NCBI GenBank assembly: GCA_040387195.1
Contig: JAZKEF010000013.1
Coordinates: 62,001 to 126,000 of the forward strand
DNA: 64,000 bases
Direction: 5' to 3'
DNA from: UKL13-3 sp040387195
GTDB lineage: Bacteria; Bacteroidota; Bacteroidia; UKL13-3
Position 1 is the first letter of the stretch. Every line of letters begins with the position of its first letter. This document shows, in pieces, positions 44,105 through 52,640 of this stretch. A program made the position numbers and the translations under genes. A model generated the notes under the pieces. The model made no database searches, was not told where the DNA came from, and saw only the letters and a program-made list of their open reading frames with translations.

Positions 44105-44136
44105 ATAAGAAAGGCGCCTCAATTGAAGCGCCTTTC
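44105..44136 (-). terminator. Intrinsic terminator after the T9SS-secreted protein gene
   Basis: On the minus strand GAAAGGCGC and GCGCCTTTC form a 9-bp stem (44109-44117 / 44128-44136) with a 10-base loop, followed by TTATTTTT. It is 21 bases downstream of the 44158 stop codon. Confidence 0.8.
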
Positions 44137-44157
44137 CTAAAATATTTATGCTGTATA

Positions 44158-46020
44158 TTATTCAGCAAGCATTTTACCGCTTGATTTAAATCCACCTGCT
44201 TCTACATTGTAGAAATAGAATCCTGATTTAAAGTTGCCTGAAACTTCCAATTCATTCACACCAACAGTTGTATTGTTGTATGTATGTGTGTACACTACTT
44301 CACCCAATATGTTCATTACAGTAACTTTAACATCAGCTTTTTGAGTTAAGTTAACCGGAATGATGGTTGATTTGCTGAAAGGATTAGGGTAGTTGGTACC
44401 TGCAGTAAATAAGGTATTACCGGTTTCGTTCAACCCAACTTTACCACCATCGATATCAGCCAAAGGAACTGAGTAGTAGATGATATCAAATGGTCCTGTT
44501 TTGTTAGCGTTATCAGTCGAACTGTAGAATCCGATAAGATCACTTTCCATAAAGGTAAGGTGTAAACTACCGTTGGCTACTGCTGCACTACCAAACATTT
44601 GCTCTTTGTTAAAGCCCATTGTACTGGTCATGTTCTGGATATCACTCCAGGTAGCACCGTTATCTTTTGAGTGTGTAATGTACACATCTCTGAAAGCACC
44701 ACCCTGAGCATCTAAATCATCTTCTGTAAGTGCTGAATAAATCAGGTAAATAGTTCCGTCTGCTCCGGTAACAACATATGGCATGGTAGCAACACCAGCA
44801 TTACCGTAACGTGAGCGACTGTCAATTGTTCCAATGTTCAAACTTTGGTCATCGTTAATGTCTAATGCTGCACCTACAACTACAATGCTGTCAGGACGAC
44901 CTTCGTACCAGTAGTCGATAGCATTTGTTCCCAAAAATACCGAGAATGTGTTGTCGCCTGCTGTTGCGTTTAATACTCTTAAACGACCCCAGAAGCAATG
45001 TGCTTTACCTGTTCCGTCAACTTTAACAGCCATCGATCCATCGCATACTCTTGGCGTATCCAACAAAACGTCCTGATCATTAAATGCAGGAATAGGGAAT
45101 GAATCAATGATCGTAGATGTCCAGTTTGCACCGTTGTCGCCCGATTTCCACAAAGTGATATCACTTGTGCTTCCACCCATCATGATTGCAACGTTTGCAC
45201 CGTTAGCATCAATTGCGTAACCGTCTGCCGAACCATCATACCAGCGTGTAGAGTCATAACCAGGTAATGCAATATTGCTTACTTCCCAGGTTGAATTAGA
45301 GAATTTGTATCTTGAGTATACGGTTGGACCTCTAACACCTGCTTTTTTTACTGAATCCGTTTGACCAGCGGCCGGACTTGTGTAATTAGCAATTACGTGC
45401 ATATAGTCGCCCGAAACTACGGTGCGTGGCCATAATACAGATGGTTGGTTCACAGCAGGAGCCAATACTACATTGCTGGTCCATGTTGTGCTTCCGATTG
45501 AACCGTTTGTGTTGTAAATCAAACCTCCTGATTTACCGTTTGTATCAACACGGTGACTCATAATAATTTCAGTGGCACCGTTGTAATCCATGTTAGGGTA
45601 ACCTGCACGGAATGGCTCAATACGGTTTTTAGTGATCGGCCCCCAAGTGGTTCCGTCAAAATGATTGTATCCTGAACCGCGGCCAAGGAAATTGTTAACA
45701 TTATTATCGCTTGATGTAGTCCAGTTTACGCTTACTTTACCATCGCCATAAGCTAAAATTCTTCTATAAACAGATGAGTTGGTTTGACGGTCGAAAAAAG
45801 TAGATCCAACAGTTGACCATCTTGCTACTTTACCATAACCATTCTGGCGGGGCGTGTGGGTGTTATCCTTTACACGCACTGGTGAAGGCATGTCATAGTC
45901 CGTTTTTGTGTTTACCGCTGGCAAGGCTTTGTCACCTTTTACCGTAGGGGCCTTTGATGCTTGTTGCGCATTTGCCGCAATTCCCAAGCTGATTAGTCCT
46001 GCTAAGTACAGTTTTTTCAT
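44158..46020 (-). CDS. T9SS-secreted protein with Asp-box (BNR) repeats (620 aa)
   Basis: A signal peptide KKLYLAGLISLGIAANAQQ is followed by a sialidase-like beta-propeller. Asp-box motifs are seen as WKSGDNGANWTST and THSKDNGATWSDIQ. The last 85 residues are a type A sorting domain: TNYPNPFSKSTIIPVNL, ADVKVTVMNILGEVVYTHT and SGFYFYNVEAGGFKSSGKML. This predicts Sec export, then passage through the type IX system and anchoring to or release from the cell surface. Catalytic residues of a true sialidase are not evident, so glycan binding or hydrolysis remains open. It stands alone, with its own promoter-like sequence and terminator. Confidence 0.85.
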   Translation of the reverse strand: MKKLYLAGLISLGIAANAQQASKAPTVKGDKALPAVNTKTDYDMPSPVRVKDNTHTPRQNGYGKVARWSTVGSTFFDRQTNSSVYRRILAYGDGKVSVNWTTSSDNNVNNFLGRGSGYNHFDGTTWGPITKNRIEPFRAGYPNMDYNGATEIIMSHRVDTNGKSGGLIYNTNGSIGSTTWTSNVVLAPAVNQPSVLWPRTVVSGDYMHVIANYTSPAAGQTDSVKKAGVRGPTVYSRYKFSNSTWEVSNIALPGYDSTRWYDGSADGYAIDANGANVAIMMGGSTSDITLWKSGDNGANWTSTIIDSFPIPAFNDQDVLLDTPRVCDGSMAVKVDGTGKAHCFWGRLRVLNATAGDNTFSVFLGTNAIDYWYEGRPDSIVVVGAALDINDDQSLNIGTIDSRSRYGNAGVATMPYVVTGADGTIYLIYSALTEDDLDAQGGAFRDVYITHSKDNGATWSDIQNMTSTMGFNKEQMFGSAAVANGSLHLTFMESDLIGFYSSTDNANKTGPFDIIYYSVPLADIDGGKVGLNETGNTLFTAGTNYPNPFSKSTIIPVNLTQKADVKVTVMNILGEVVYTHTYNNTTVGVNELEVSGNFKSGFYFYNVEAGGFKSSGKMLAE

Positions 46021-46326
46021 GGTATATTTATTAATTAATTGTTAATTGATTTCGCAACTCCAAAACTATATAACTTTTGCTTAAATCCAACTTTTATGTG
46101 AGGATGCAATAAATTATTACAAACTTAGGTTCTCTTTCAGGTAAAATGGTTGCATGTGCACGTATTCCACACACAGAGGGCTGAATTGTTTGAGATTTCC
46201 CGATTTTTCAACACATCACCGAATGTTGGAGCAGTTGTGGTACTTTTGGGACGAAGATTTGGCAATTCGAATGGTGCATAAGCGGATTTCGAATTTCGGA
46301 TTTTTTTATTCGAATTTTATACCGGG
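46021..46326. other. 306-base divergent spacer before dnaE
   Basis: Besides the minus-strand promoter there is a possible plus-strand -7 element TACTTTTG at 46241-46248, without a good -33 partner. The last 50 bases contain a short self-similar stretch (GATTTCGAATTTCGGATT) of the kind scattered in other spacers here. No gene is visible. Confidence 0.4.
46061..46090 (-). promoter_or_regulatory. Bacteroidota-type promoter for the Asp-box protein gene
   Basis: The minus strand reads TTGG (46090-46087), 18 bases, then TAGTTTTG (46068-46061), close to the TTTG / TAnnTTTG consensus. It is 40 bases upstream of the ATG at 46020. Confidence 0.45.
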
Positions 46327-49300
46327 ATGACTCAGTTTTCACATTTACATGTTCACACACAATTTTCACTGCTTGATGGTGCGGCCGATATCGGAAAATT
46401 GTATAAAAAAGCGATAGCCGATAATATGCCTGCCATGGCACTTACCGATCATGGTAACATGTTCGGGGCGTTTAAATTTGTAGCGGAGGCATATAAACAC
46501 AAAGGAGCAGATGGAAAACCACTCGTAAAACCGATTGTGGGTTGCGAGTTTTATGTTGTTGCCGACAGGCACAAACGCGCCTTTACCAAAGAGGACAAGG
46601 ACCAGCGTTTCCATCAATTATTACTGGCTAAAAATGAACAAGGCTACAAAAACCTGGTAAAGCTGAGCTCGCTGGGGTATATGGAAGGCCTTTACGGAAA
46701 ATATCCCCGCATTGATAAGGAACTTATTTTGCAATACCATGAAGGACTGATTGCCACTACCTGTTGTATTGGGGCCATGGTTCCCAAAATGATTTTGCGC
46801 AAGGGTGAAGAAGAGGGTGAAAAGGAATTTAAATGGTGGCTGGATTTGTTCGGGGATGATTATTATGTGGAACTCCAACGCCATGATATCCCCGACCAGA
46901 ATAAGGTGAATGAAGTATTGTTAAGGTTTGCTGCCAAATACAATGTACCTGTTATTGCCTCCAACGATTCGCATTATGTGGATCAGAAAGATGCCAATGC
47001 ACACGATATTTTGTTGTGCATCAATACCGGTGAAAAACAAAGCACTCCAAGCATGAAGGACTTCAGTGATGATGATACCTTCGTGAAAGGAAAACGTTTT
47101 GCGTTTGCCAACGATCAGTTTTATTTCAAGAAAACCGAAGAAATGGCAGCGTTGTTCCATGATGTTCCGCAAGCCATCGATAATACCAATCTCATCGTTG
47201 ATAAAATTGAATTGCTTGATCTTAAACGTGATATTTTATTACCGGCATTTCCCTTGCCCGAAAACTTTACCAACCAGGATGATTACCTCGAACACCTTAC
47301 CTGGACAGGCGCAAAGGACCGTTACAAGGAAATTACTCCGGAGGTAGAAGAGCGCCTCAAGTTTGAACTGCACACCATCCGCACCATGGGATTTGCCGGG
47401 TACTTTTTGATTGTATCTGATTTTATTGCCGCTGGTCGCAACATGGGTGTATTTATTGGTCCGGGGCGTGGTTCAGCAGCGGGTTCGGTGGTGGCTTACT
47501 GTATTGGAATTACCAATATCGATCCCATTAAATATGATCTCCTCTTTGAGCGTTTCCTGAATCCAGACCGTAAGTCGATGCCCGATATTGATACCGATTT
47601 TGATGATGACGGCCGGCAAAAAGTAATCGACTATGTAGTTGATAAATACGGCAAAAACCAGGTAGCCCATATTGTAACCTACGGTTCGATGGCAGCCAAA
47701 ATGAGCATTAAGGATGTGGCGCGCGTAATGGATTTACCGTTGCTCGAATCCAATATGCTGGCCAAGCTTGTACCTGATAAACCGGGCATTTCACTCGACC
47801 GTGTGATTCATGCACCGATTGACGGAGATAAAAGTTTGCGCGATAAGGAAGGATTGCAAAGCGAAGACATTGATAATGTAAAAAAGCTTCGCGAAATCCA
47901 CGCAGGAACCGATTTGCAAGCCACCGTTTTAAGAGAAGCATTGATCCTTGAAGGTTCCGTTCGTGGTACCGGTATCCATGCAGCGGGTATCATCATTGCT
48001 CCAACCGATTTAACGGACTTGATTCCGGTATCTACTGTAAAGGATATCAACTTGCTGGTAACCCAATATGATGGAAAAGTAATTGAAGAGGCCGGTGTAA
48101 TCAAGATGGACTTTTTGGGGTTACGTAACCTCTCCATTATTCGTGATGCCCTCAAACTCATTAAACAAAATCACGGAGTGGTAATCAATATCGATGATAT
48201 TCCGTTGGACGATAAAGAAACCCTCGACCTGTTTACACGGGGAGAAACCAACGCAACATTCCAGTTTGAAAGTCCGGGCATGCAAAAACATATGAAGGAC
48301 CTGAAACCCGACAGGTTCGAGGATCTGATTGCCATGAATGCCTTGTACCGTCCGGGACCTATTGCCTACATCCCGAATTATATTGCACGTAAGCATGGCA
48401 AGGAGCCTGTGACGTACGATCTGGAGGCAATGGAGGAGCACCTTAAAGATACTTATGGTATCACGGTGTACCAGGAGCAGGTGATGTTGCTTTCGCAAAA
48501 ACTGGCCAACTTTACCAAAGGGGATGCCGATGTATTGCGTAAAGCGATGGGTAAAAAAGATAAAAAGGTGTTGGATAAACTGAAACCTCAATTTATTGAA
48601 GGGGCCAAGAGCAACGGACACGATGAAACCATCCTCGAAAAGGTATGGACCGACTGGGAAGCTTTTGCATCCTATGCATTTAACAAATCACACTCTACCT
48701 GTTATGCTTTTGTGGCATTCCAGACCGGATACCTCAAGGCACATTATCCGGGTGAGTACATGGCAAGTGTACTTACGCATAACCAGAGCAATATTGAAAA
48801 GGTTACCTTCTTCATGGAAGAGTGCAGGCGCATGGGAGTACCTGTATTGGGACCTGATGTGAACGAATCGCAGGTGGACTTTTCGGTAAACAAAAAAGGA
48901 GAGATCCGTTTTGGACTGGGAGCCATCAAAGGTGTGGGCGAAGCGGCCGTGGAAGAAATTATCCGCGAACGCGATGAAAACGGTCCGTTTAAAACATTGT
49001 TCGACCTTACCTCCCGCGTGAACCTGAGAGCGGTTAACAAAAAAACACTGGAAGGATTGGCGCTGGGCGGAGGATTGGATTGTTTCGAGAACATTCACCG
49101 TGCGCAGTTCTTTTTTCCCGAAGGAGGCGATGAACCCAACTTGCTCGAAAAGGCCATCCGGTATGGCAGCAATGCCCAGAACAATGAATCGGCCAACCAG
49201 CAATCATTGTTTGGAGGCACCCAAATGGTAACGTTGACAGAGCCTACCATTCCGCCTTGCGAACCATGGACCCTCATTACCAAGCTGGCCAAGGAGAAGG

Positions 49301-49905
49301 AAGTCATCGGAATGTACTTATCCGGGCACCCGCTCGATGATTACAGGATAGAGTTCAATTATTTTAACGTAACCGATATCAGCAAAGCTGAAGAGTTTAA
49401 GAATAAAGACCTCAATATTGCCGGTGTGATTACCGATGTGTTTGAACGAATGGGTAAAAACAATAAACCCTACGGCAGTTTTACCCTCGAGGATTATTCG
49501 GGGAATATCCGCGTAACCATGTGGAGTGAAGACTTCCTGCGTTTCAAACATTTCCTCACCGTAGGGCAGATGTTATACATCAAAGGCAGCATGCGGCCCG
49601 GTTTCCGCAGCCCCGACCAGTTTGAGTTTAAGGTGAGCCAGATCATGCTGCTGGCAGAGGTAAGGGAACGGTTGCTCAACAAAGTAACCCTCACCCTTAA
49701 ATCAAATAAGCTGAAAAACGGCTTTTTACAACAATTTCAGTCCATTGTTCAAAACCATAAAGGAAATGCGGTGTTAAAGCTTAACATCGTTGATGAAGAA
49801 GCGAAAATGGGAGTAAACACCGTAAGCACCCGTTTTAAGGTAAACTTTGAAAATGAAATGGTGAAAGCCCTGGAGGAGATGGAGATTGAATACAAACTCA
49901 ATTAG
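46327..49905 (+). CDS. dnaE: DNA polymerase III subunit alpha (1192 aa)
   Basis: The replicative polymerase of C family type DnaE1. The PHP domain opens HLHVHTQFSLLDGAADIGKL. The palm has FIGPGRGSAAGSVVAYCIG and SMPDIDTDFDDDGRQKVID with the catalytic aspartates. The fingers hold YRPGPIAYIPNYIARKHG. A helix-hairpin-helix region follows near 880-920 (GEIRFGLGAIKGVGEAAVEE), and an OB-fold near 1010-1090 (NIAGVITDVFERMGKNNKPY). Length is close to 1160-1200, normal for the family. It is a single gene; a family of dispersed repeats begins right at its stop codon. Confidence 0.95.
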   Translation: MTQFSHLHVHTQFSLLDGAADIGKLYKKAIADNMPAMALTDHGNMFGAFKFVAEAYKHKGADGKPLVKPIVGCEFYVVADRHKRAFTKEDKDQRFHQLLLAKNEQGYKNLVKLSSLGYMEGLYGKYPRIDKELILQYHEGLIATTCCIGAMVPKMILRKGEEEGEKEFKWWLDLFGDDYYVELQRHDIPDQNKVNEVLLRFAAKYNVPVIASNDSHYVDQKDANAHDILLCINTGEKQSTPSMKDFSDDDTFVKGKRFAFANDQFYFKKTEEMAALFHDVPQAIDNTNLIVDKIELLDLKRDILLPAFPLPENFTNQDDYLEHLTWTGAKDRYKEITPEVEERLKFELHTIRTMGFAGYFLIVSDFIAAGRNMGVFIGPGRGSAAGSVVAYCIGITNIDPIKYDLLFERFLNPDRKSMPDIDTDFDDDGRQKVIDYVVDKYGKNQVAHIVTYGSMAAKMSIKDVARVMDLPLLESNMLAKLVPDKPGISLDRVIHAPIDGDKSLRDKEGLQSEDIDNVKKLREIHAGTDLQATVLREALILEGSVRGTGIHAAGIIIAPTDLTDLIPVSTVKDINLLVTQYDGKVIEEAGVIKMDFLGLRNLSIIRDALKLIKQNHGVVINIDDIPLDDKETLDLFTRGETNATFQFESPGMQKHMKDLKPDRFEDLIAMNALYRPGPIAYIPNYIARKHGKEPVTYDLEAMEEHLKDTYGITVYQEQVMLLSQKLANFTKGDADVLRKAMGKKDKKVLDKLKPQFIEGAKSNGHDETILEKVWTDWEAFASYAFNKSHSTCYAFVAFQTGYLKAHYPGEYMASVLTHNQSNIEKVTFFMEECRRMGVPVLGPDVNESQVDFSVNKKGEIRFGLGAIKGVGEAAVEEIIRERDENGPFKTLFDLTSRVNLRAVNKKTLEGLALGGGLDCFENIHRAQFFFPEGGDEPNLLEKAIRYGSNAQNNESANQQSLFGGTQMVTLTEPTIPPCEPWTLITKLAKEKEVIGMYLSGHPLDDYRIEFNYFNVTDISKAEEFKNKDLNIAGVITDVFERMGKNNKPYGSFTLEDYSGNIRVTMWSEDFLRFKHFLTVGQMLYIKGSMRPGFRSPDQFEFKVSQIMLLAEVRERLLNKVTLTLKSNKLKNGFLQQFQSIVQNHKGNAVLKLNIVDEEAKMGVNTVSTRFKVNFENEMVKALEEMEIEYKLN

Positions 49906-50070
49906 GCTTCGATGAACTCAGCCTGACACTCGATGAACTGAGCCTGACACTCGGTAAAACTCAGCCTGACATTCGGTTTCGGTGAACTCAGTTTGACAAA
50001 TGATTTTGAATAGGAAGTTAGTTTATTAGATTAATTTGTAATACGATTGTCAGGCTGAGTTTACCGAAGC
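49905..50070. repeat. Cluster of about five palindromic-repeat units after dnaE
   Basis: Four direct units share GAACTCAGCCTGACA-like cores (ends at about 49928, 49949, 49971 and 49998). One inverted unit TGTCAGGCTGAGTTTACC lies at 50048-50065. The third unit (49953-49971) and the inverted one can pair over 18 bases with one bulge. This looks like a BIME-type cluster between dnaE and trxA. Confidence 0.7.
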
Positions 50071-50144
50071 CCATGACAAAATGTACCAAAAACGAAAAAG
50101 GAACTTAAATTGCACACAAAACAAACATATAAACAAAACATAAA

Positions 50145-50465
50145 ATGGCTTTAGAAATAACAGACGCAAACTTCGAGGAAGTTGTATTAAAATCAGGCAA
50201 ACCGGTATTGGTAGATTTTTGGGCAGAGTGGTGCGGACCATGCCGCATGGTTGGACCGGTAGTGGAAGAATTGGCAAAAGAGTATGACGGAAAAGCAGTA
50301 ATTGGAAAAGTGAACGTGGATTTTAATCCTAAAATCGCTACCGATTATGGTATCATGAGTATTCCGGCTTTGTTGTTCTTTAAAGACGGTAAATTGGTAG
50401 ACAAACAAGTAGGAGCAGTTCCGAAACACGTATTGGCCAACAAACTGGAAGCACAATTGGCATAG
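50145..50465 (+). CDS. trxA: Thioredoxin (106 aa)
   Basis: A complete thioredoxin fold. EVVLKSGKPVLVDFWAEWCG places the redox-active WCGPC at about residues 30-34, MSIPALLFFKDGKLVDK has the cis-proline loop, and the length is standard. It reduces protein disulfides in the cytoplasm. It is transcribed from its own region after the repeat cluster and ends in a strong bidirectional-looking hairpin. No partner gene is adjacent. Confidence 0.93.
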   Translation: MALEITDANFEEVVLKSGKPVLVDFWAEWCGPCRMVGPVVEELAKEYDGKAVIGKVNVDFNPKIATDYGIMSIPALLFFKDGKLVDKQVGAVPKHVLANKLEAQLA

Positions 50466-50490
50466 TTACAGTAAAGCTTTAGTATAAGAG

Positions 50491-50521
50491 AACAGGGCCG
50501 CATCAAAGATGCGGCCCTGTT
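50491..50521 (+). terminator. Intrinsic terminator after trxA
   Basis: AACAGGGCCGCATC and GATGCGGCCCTGTT form a perfect 14-bp stem with an AAA loop, followed by TGTTAATTGCTTTTT on the plus strand. The convergent gene ends 3 bases away, so it may serve both. Confidence 0.85.
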
Positions 50522-50523
50522 TG

Positions 50524-51291
50524 TTAATTGCTTTTTGGAGTTTTTAAGAACGGCAGTGAGAAATTATAGATAATCTTTACAGTGCCTATTCCAAGTTGTT
50601 TGGTCGGTTTTGCATTCGCCAACATTTCAGGATTCATGCTTTCAATAAAATTCCCTGTTAGTTTTGCATCCTCGAAAGGGAAAGAGTAATAGCCCAGGTT
50701 CAAGCCAATACCCAGATTTTTAGTCGCCAGATATTCTATTTCAATCCCTGTCATCCAGCCCCAGGGTTTTTGATAATCCATTCCGCTTAAGTAAACAATG
50801 TCTGCTGTGTTAATAGAATGTACTACGGTTTCTGATCCTATCCTATAACAAATGCCCCCTGTAAAGGCGAATTTTATTCCGAAAATATCTTTCAGATAAC
50901 CATAGCCGACAGAATATATCTGGTGTTTCTTATGAGTTAGCCCAACAGTTTTATTAAGCACAAAATCCTTGTTATTATTAGAACAAGACCAATAGCTGTA
51001 TTGAATACGGTGACGTCTATAGTTCACCTTGGCTGAAAAGTACTCATTTTGAAGTAAAAAGGGTAATCCTTTATCTGATAATGCACCGGGTAATCTCCAT
51101 CGTATGCCTGTGTACCCTAGTCCATTTACATTTCCGGGAATTCCTCCTATAAAGGTTGTATAATTCAATCCAATCTCAACCTGGTATCTGAGTTGTGATG
51201 CCAGATTTTTTTTGGTTTGAGCCGAAGCTTCCATGAAACAAACTATGGTCGTAACAAGCAATATCATGCTATATTTAAAAAGATTTAACAT
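50524..51291 (-). CDS. Predicted outer-membrane beta-barrel protein (255 aa)
   Basis: A signal peptide (NLFKYSMILLVTTIVCFMEA, then SAQT) is followed by alternating hydrophobic and aromatic strands (YQVEIGLNYTTFIGG, HQIYSVGYGYLKDIFGIKFA, KNLGIGLNLGYYSFPFEDAK), ending in KIIYNFSLPFLKTP. This pattern fits a small porin-like barrel, but I recognise no named family. The ATG lies 1 base after the stop codon of a T9SS sorting-domain fragment. It was therefore the last gene of an operon that is now interrupted. Expression may depend on a new promoter. Confidence 0.7.
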   Translation of the reverse strand: MLNLFKYSMILLVTTIVCFMEASAQTKKNLASQLRYQVEIGLNYTTFIGGIPGNVNGLGYTGIRWRLPGALSDKGLPFLLQNEYFSAKVNYRRHRIQYSYWSCSNNNKDFVLNKTVGLTHKKHQIYSVGYGYLKDIFGIKFAFTGGICYRIGSETVVHSINTADIVYLSGMDYQKPWGWMTGIEIEYLATKNLGIGLNLGYYSFPFEDAKLTGNFIESMNPEMLANAKPTKQLGIGTVKIIYNFSLPFLKTPKSN

Positions 51292-51292
51292 C

Positions 51293-51360
51293 TCAGTTTT
51301 TGACTAATTTCATGTTTTTAACCCAATTACTACCAATAATATTTACAAAATACACCCCGA
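51293..51360 (-). pseudogene. 3' fragment of a T9SS-sorted secreted protein
   Basis: The minus strand ends GVYFVNIIGSNWVKNMKLVKN then TGA at 51295-51293 (run broken here as GVYFVNIIGSNW and VKNMKLVKN), the classic close of a type A sorting domain. The matching 5' part lies at 52691-52867, beyond the RAYT/REP insertions. The REP at 51362 is read in the same frame upstream of it. A functional protein is unlikely, because no start or body remains on this side. Confidence 0.65.
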
Positions 51361-51361
51361 G

Positions 51362-51389
51362 TTCTCGCGAACTTCCGAGTTCGTGAGAA
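51362..51389 (+). repeat. Left REP hairpin of the RAYT element
   Basis: TTCTCGCGAAC and GTTCGTGAGAA pair over 11 bases (one G-T) around a TTCCGA loop. It starts right at the break point of the disrupted gene and lies 96 bases upstream of the RAYT start. Confidence 0.8.
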
Positions 51390-51485
51390 TTAGAATGAAT
51401 TTGTATATTTAACCTGAATATTTCTAAGGAACACAACATCAAAAGCCCAATTCAAGTATACACTCCATTATTAAACCCCATTTAC

Positions 51486-52019
51486 ATGTCTGAATATCTT
51501 AAAACCGAAGAAGGTAAAACCTATTTTATCACGTTTACTGTTGTTGACTGGATTGATGTTTTTACCAGAGAATGTTATGTAAACATTTTATTGGAGAGCA
51601 TAAAATACTGCCAGCAACAAAAAGGGTTATTGTTATATACGTATTGCATCTTGCCGAGTCACATCCATATGATAGCCGGTGCACAAACCGGAACATTAGG
51701 AGAACTATTGCGTGACCTGAAAGGATTTACATCCCGTAAAATATTAAAGGAGATAGCAGCAAATAAGCAGGAGAGCAGACGAGAATGGTTGCTCGAGGCC
51801 TTTAAAAAAGCCGGAGAAACATCCGGACAAAAACAAACACATCAATTCTGGCAACACAGCAATCATCCCGAGGAATTATATTCCGATAAGTTCATTGCTC
51901 AAAAGGAGCGGTATATTTTAATGAATCCGGTGGAAATGGGATTGGTGAGCAGACCCAAACATTACCGGTTAAGTTCAGCATCCGAAGAAAGTCCATTGGT
52001 TACCTTACCGTTAAGATGA
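51486..52019 (+). CDS. REP-associated tyrosine transposase (RAYT), IS200-like Y1 family (177 aa)
   Basis: The HUH nuclease core is in YCILPSHIHMIAGAQ, with HIH at residues 59-61. The C-terminal YILMNPVEMGLVSRPKHY matches the Y-x3-NP-x(n)-GLV signature of RAYTs. Tyr132 or Tyr143 is the candidate nucleophile; both are present. Such enzymes cut REP hairpins in single-stranded DNA and are thought to spread them. The gene is flanked by inverted REP hairpins of the right type, and no TnpB lies near. It interrupts a minus-strand operon. The frame is intact, so it may still be active. Confidence 0.88.
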   Translation: MSEYLKTEEGKTYFITFTVVDWIDVFTRECYVNILLESIKYCQQQKGLLLYTYCILPSHIHMIAGAQTGTLGELLRDLKGFTSRKILKEIAANKQESRREWLLEAFKKAGETSGQKQTHQFWQHSNHPEELYSDKFIAQKERYILMNPVEMGLVSRPKHYRLSSASEESPLVTLPLR

Positions 52020-52036
52020 GCCTTTAGGTTTCTAAA

Positions 52037-52064
52037 TTCTCACGAACTCGGAAGTTCGCGAGAA
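52037..52064 (-). repeat. Right REP hairpin of the RAYT element
   Basis: TTCTCACGAAC / GTTCGCGAGAA with a TCGGAA loop, the exact inverse of the left REP. It is followed by ACATCCGGGAAGT, which runs straight into the tandem array. Confidence 0.8.
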
Positions 52065-52076
52065 CATCCGGGAAGT

Positions 52077-52417
52077 GTTTGGATTGGGTTTTGAACTGAA
52101 CCGGTTCGGTTTTGAAGTGAACTAGTTGGGTTCGGGAAGTGAACTAGTTGGCTTTTTTACCGAACCAGTTGGGTTTTTTACTGAACTAGTTGGCTTTTTT
52201 TGTGAACCGGTTCGGTTTTGAAGTGAACTAGTTGGGTTCGGGAAGTGAACTAGTTGGGGTTTTTTACTTAATGAGTTCGGTTTTGAAGTGAACCAGTTGG
52301 CTTTTTTACCGAACCGGTTCGGTTTGGAAGTGTTTTAAAAGGGTGGGCTGACTGTTTTAATTCGGTTTGAAAGTGTTTTAATTGGGTTGTGGAGGTGTTT
52401 TAAAAGGGTTGCGGACT
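52077..52417. repeat. Tandem array of sixteen 19-24 base units with 8-base palindromic cores
   Basis: Units begin at 52077, 52098, 52119, 52141, 52162, 52183, 52204, 52225, 52247, 52271, 52290, 52311, 52332, 52354, 52375 and 52397; most are 21 or 22 bases. The model unit is GAACTAGTTGGGTTCGGGAAGT or GAACCGGTTCGGTTTTGAAGT. The last four units switch to GTTTTAAAAGGG-type starts. Palindromic cores are AACTAGTT, AACCGGTT and TTTTAAAA. No reading frame crosses it. It lies exactly between two REP hairpins. Confidence 0.85.
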
Positions 52418-52431
52418 GTTTTAATCCTGAG

Positions 52432-52640
52432 TTCTCGCGAACTTCCGAGTTCGTGAGAATTAGAATGAATACGCATATTTAACCTCAGTATTTCTAAGGA
52501 ACCAGCTACAAAGGCACAATGCCCGTGAATATGAACAATCTCCTTCCTGCATCCGAAGAAAGTCCATTAGTTACCTTCCTGTTGCGATGAGCAGTTGAAC
52601 TTCTAAATTCTCACGAACATGGAAGTTCGCGAGAACATTT
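52432..52640 (+). mobile_element. RAYT-derived MITE (internal deletion derivative)
   Basis: It starts with a left REP (52432-52459) and the same 3' flank as the RAYT element (AGAATGAAT, then ATATTTAACCT and TATTTCTAAGGAAC). It then jumps to the last codons of the RAYT gene (ASEESPLVT, ending LLR and TGA) and finishes with a right REP (52608-52635). It is about 205 bases long, against about 700 for the complete element, and cannot move without a RAYT in trans. Confidence 0.75.

Noticed and set aside
46241..46248. dnaE promoter
   Set aside because: A TACTTTTG element is present, but no TTTG lies at the right distance, so I list it only as part of the spacer.
47808..49307. Several minus-strand frames of 70-170 codons inside dnaE
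   Set aside because: Their sequences have no domain features, and dnaE itself is unambiguous.
51486..52019. IS200/IS605 insertion sequence
   Set aside because: No TnpB, and the REP-flanked single-copy layout and YILMNPV signature fit a RAYT better.
52077..52417. CRISPR array
   Set aside because: The units are contiguous, with no unique spacers, vary in core sequence and have no cas gene nearby.
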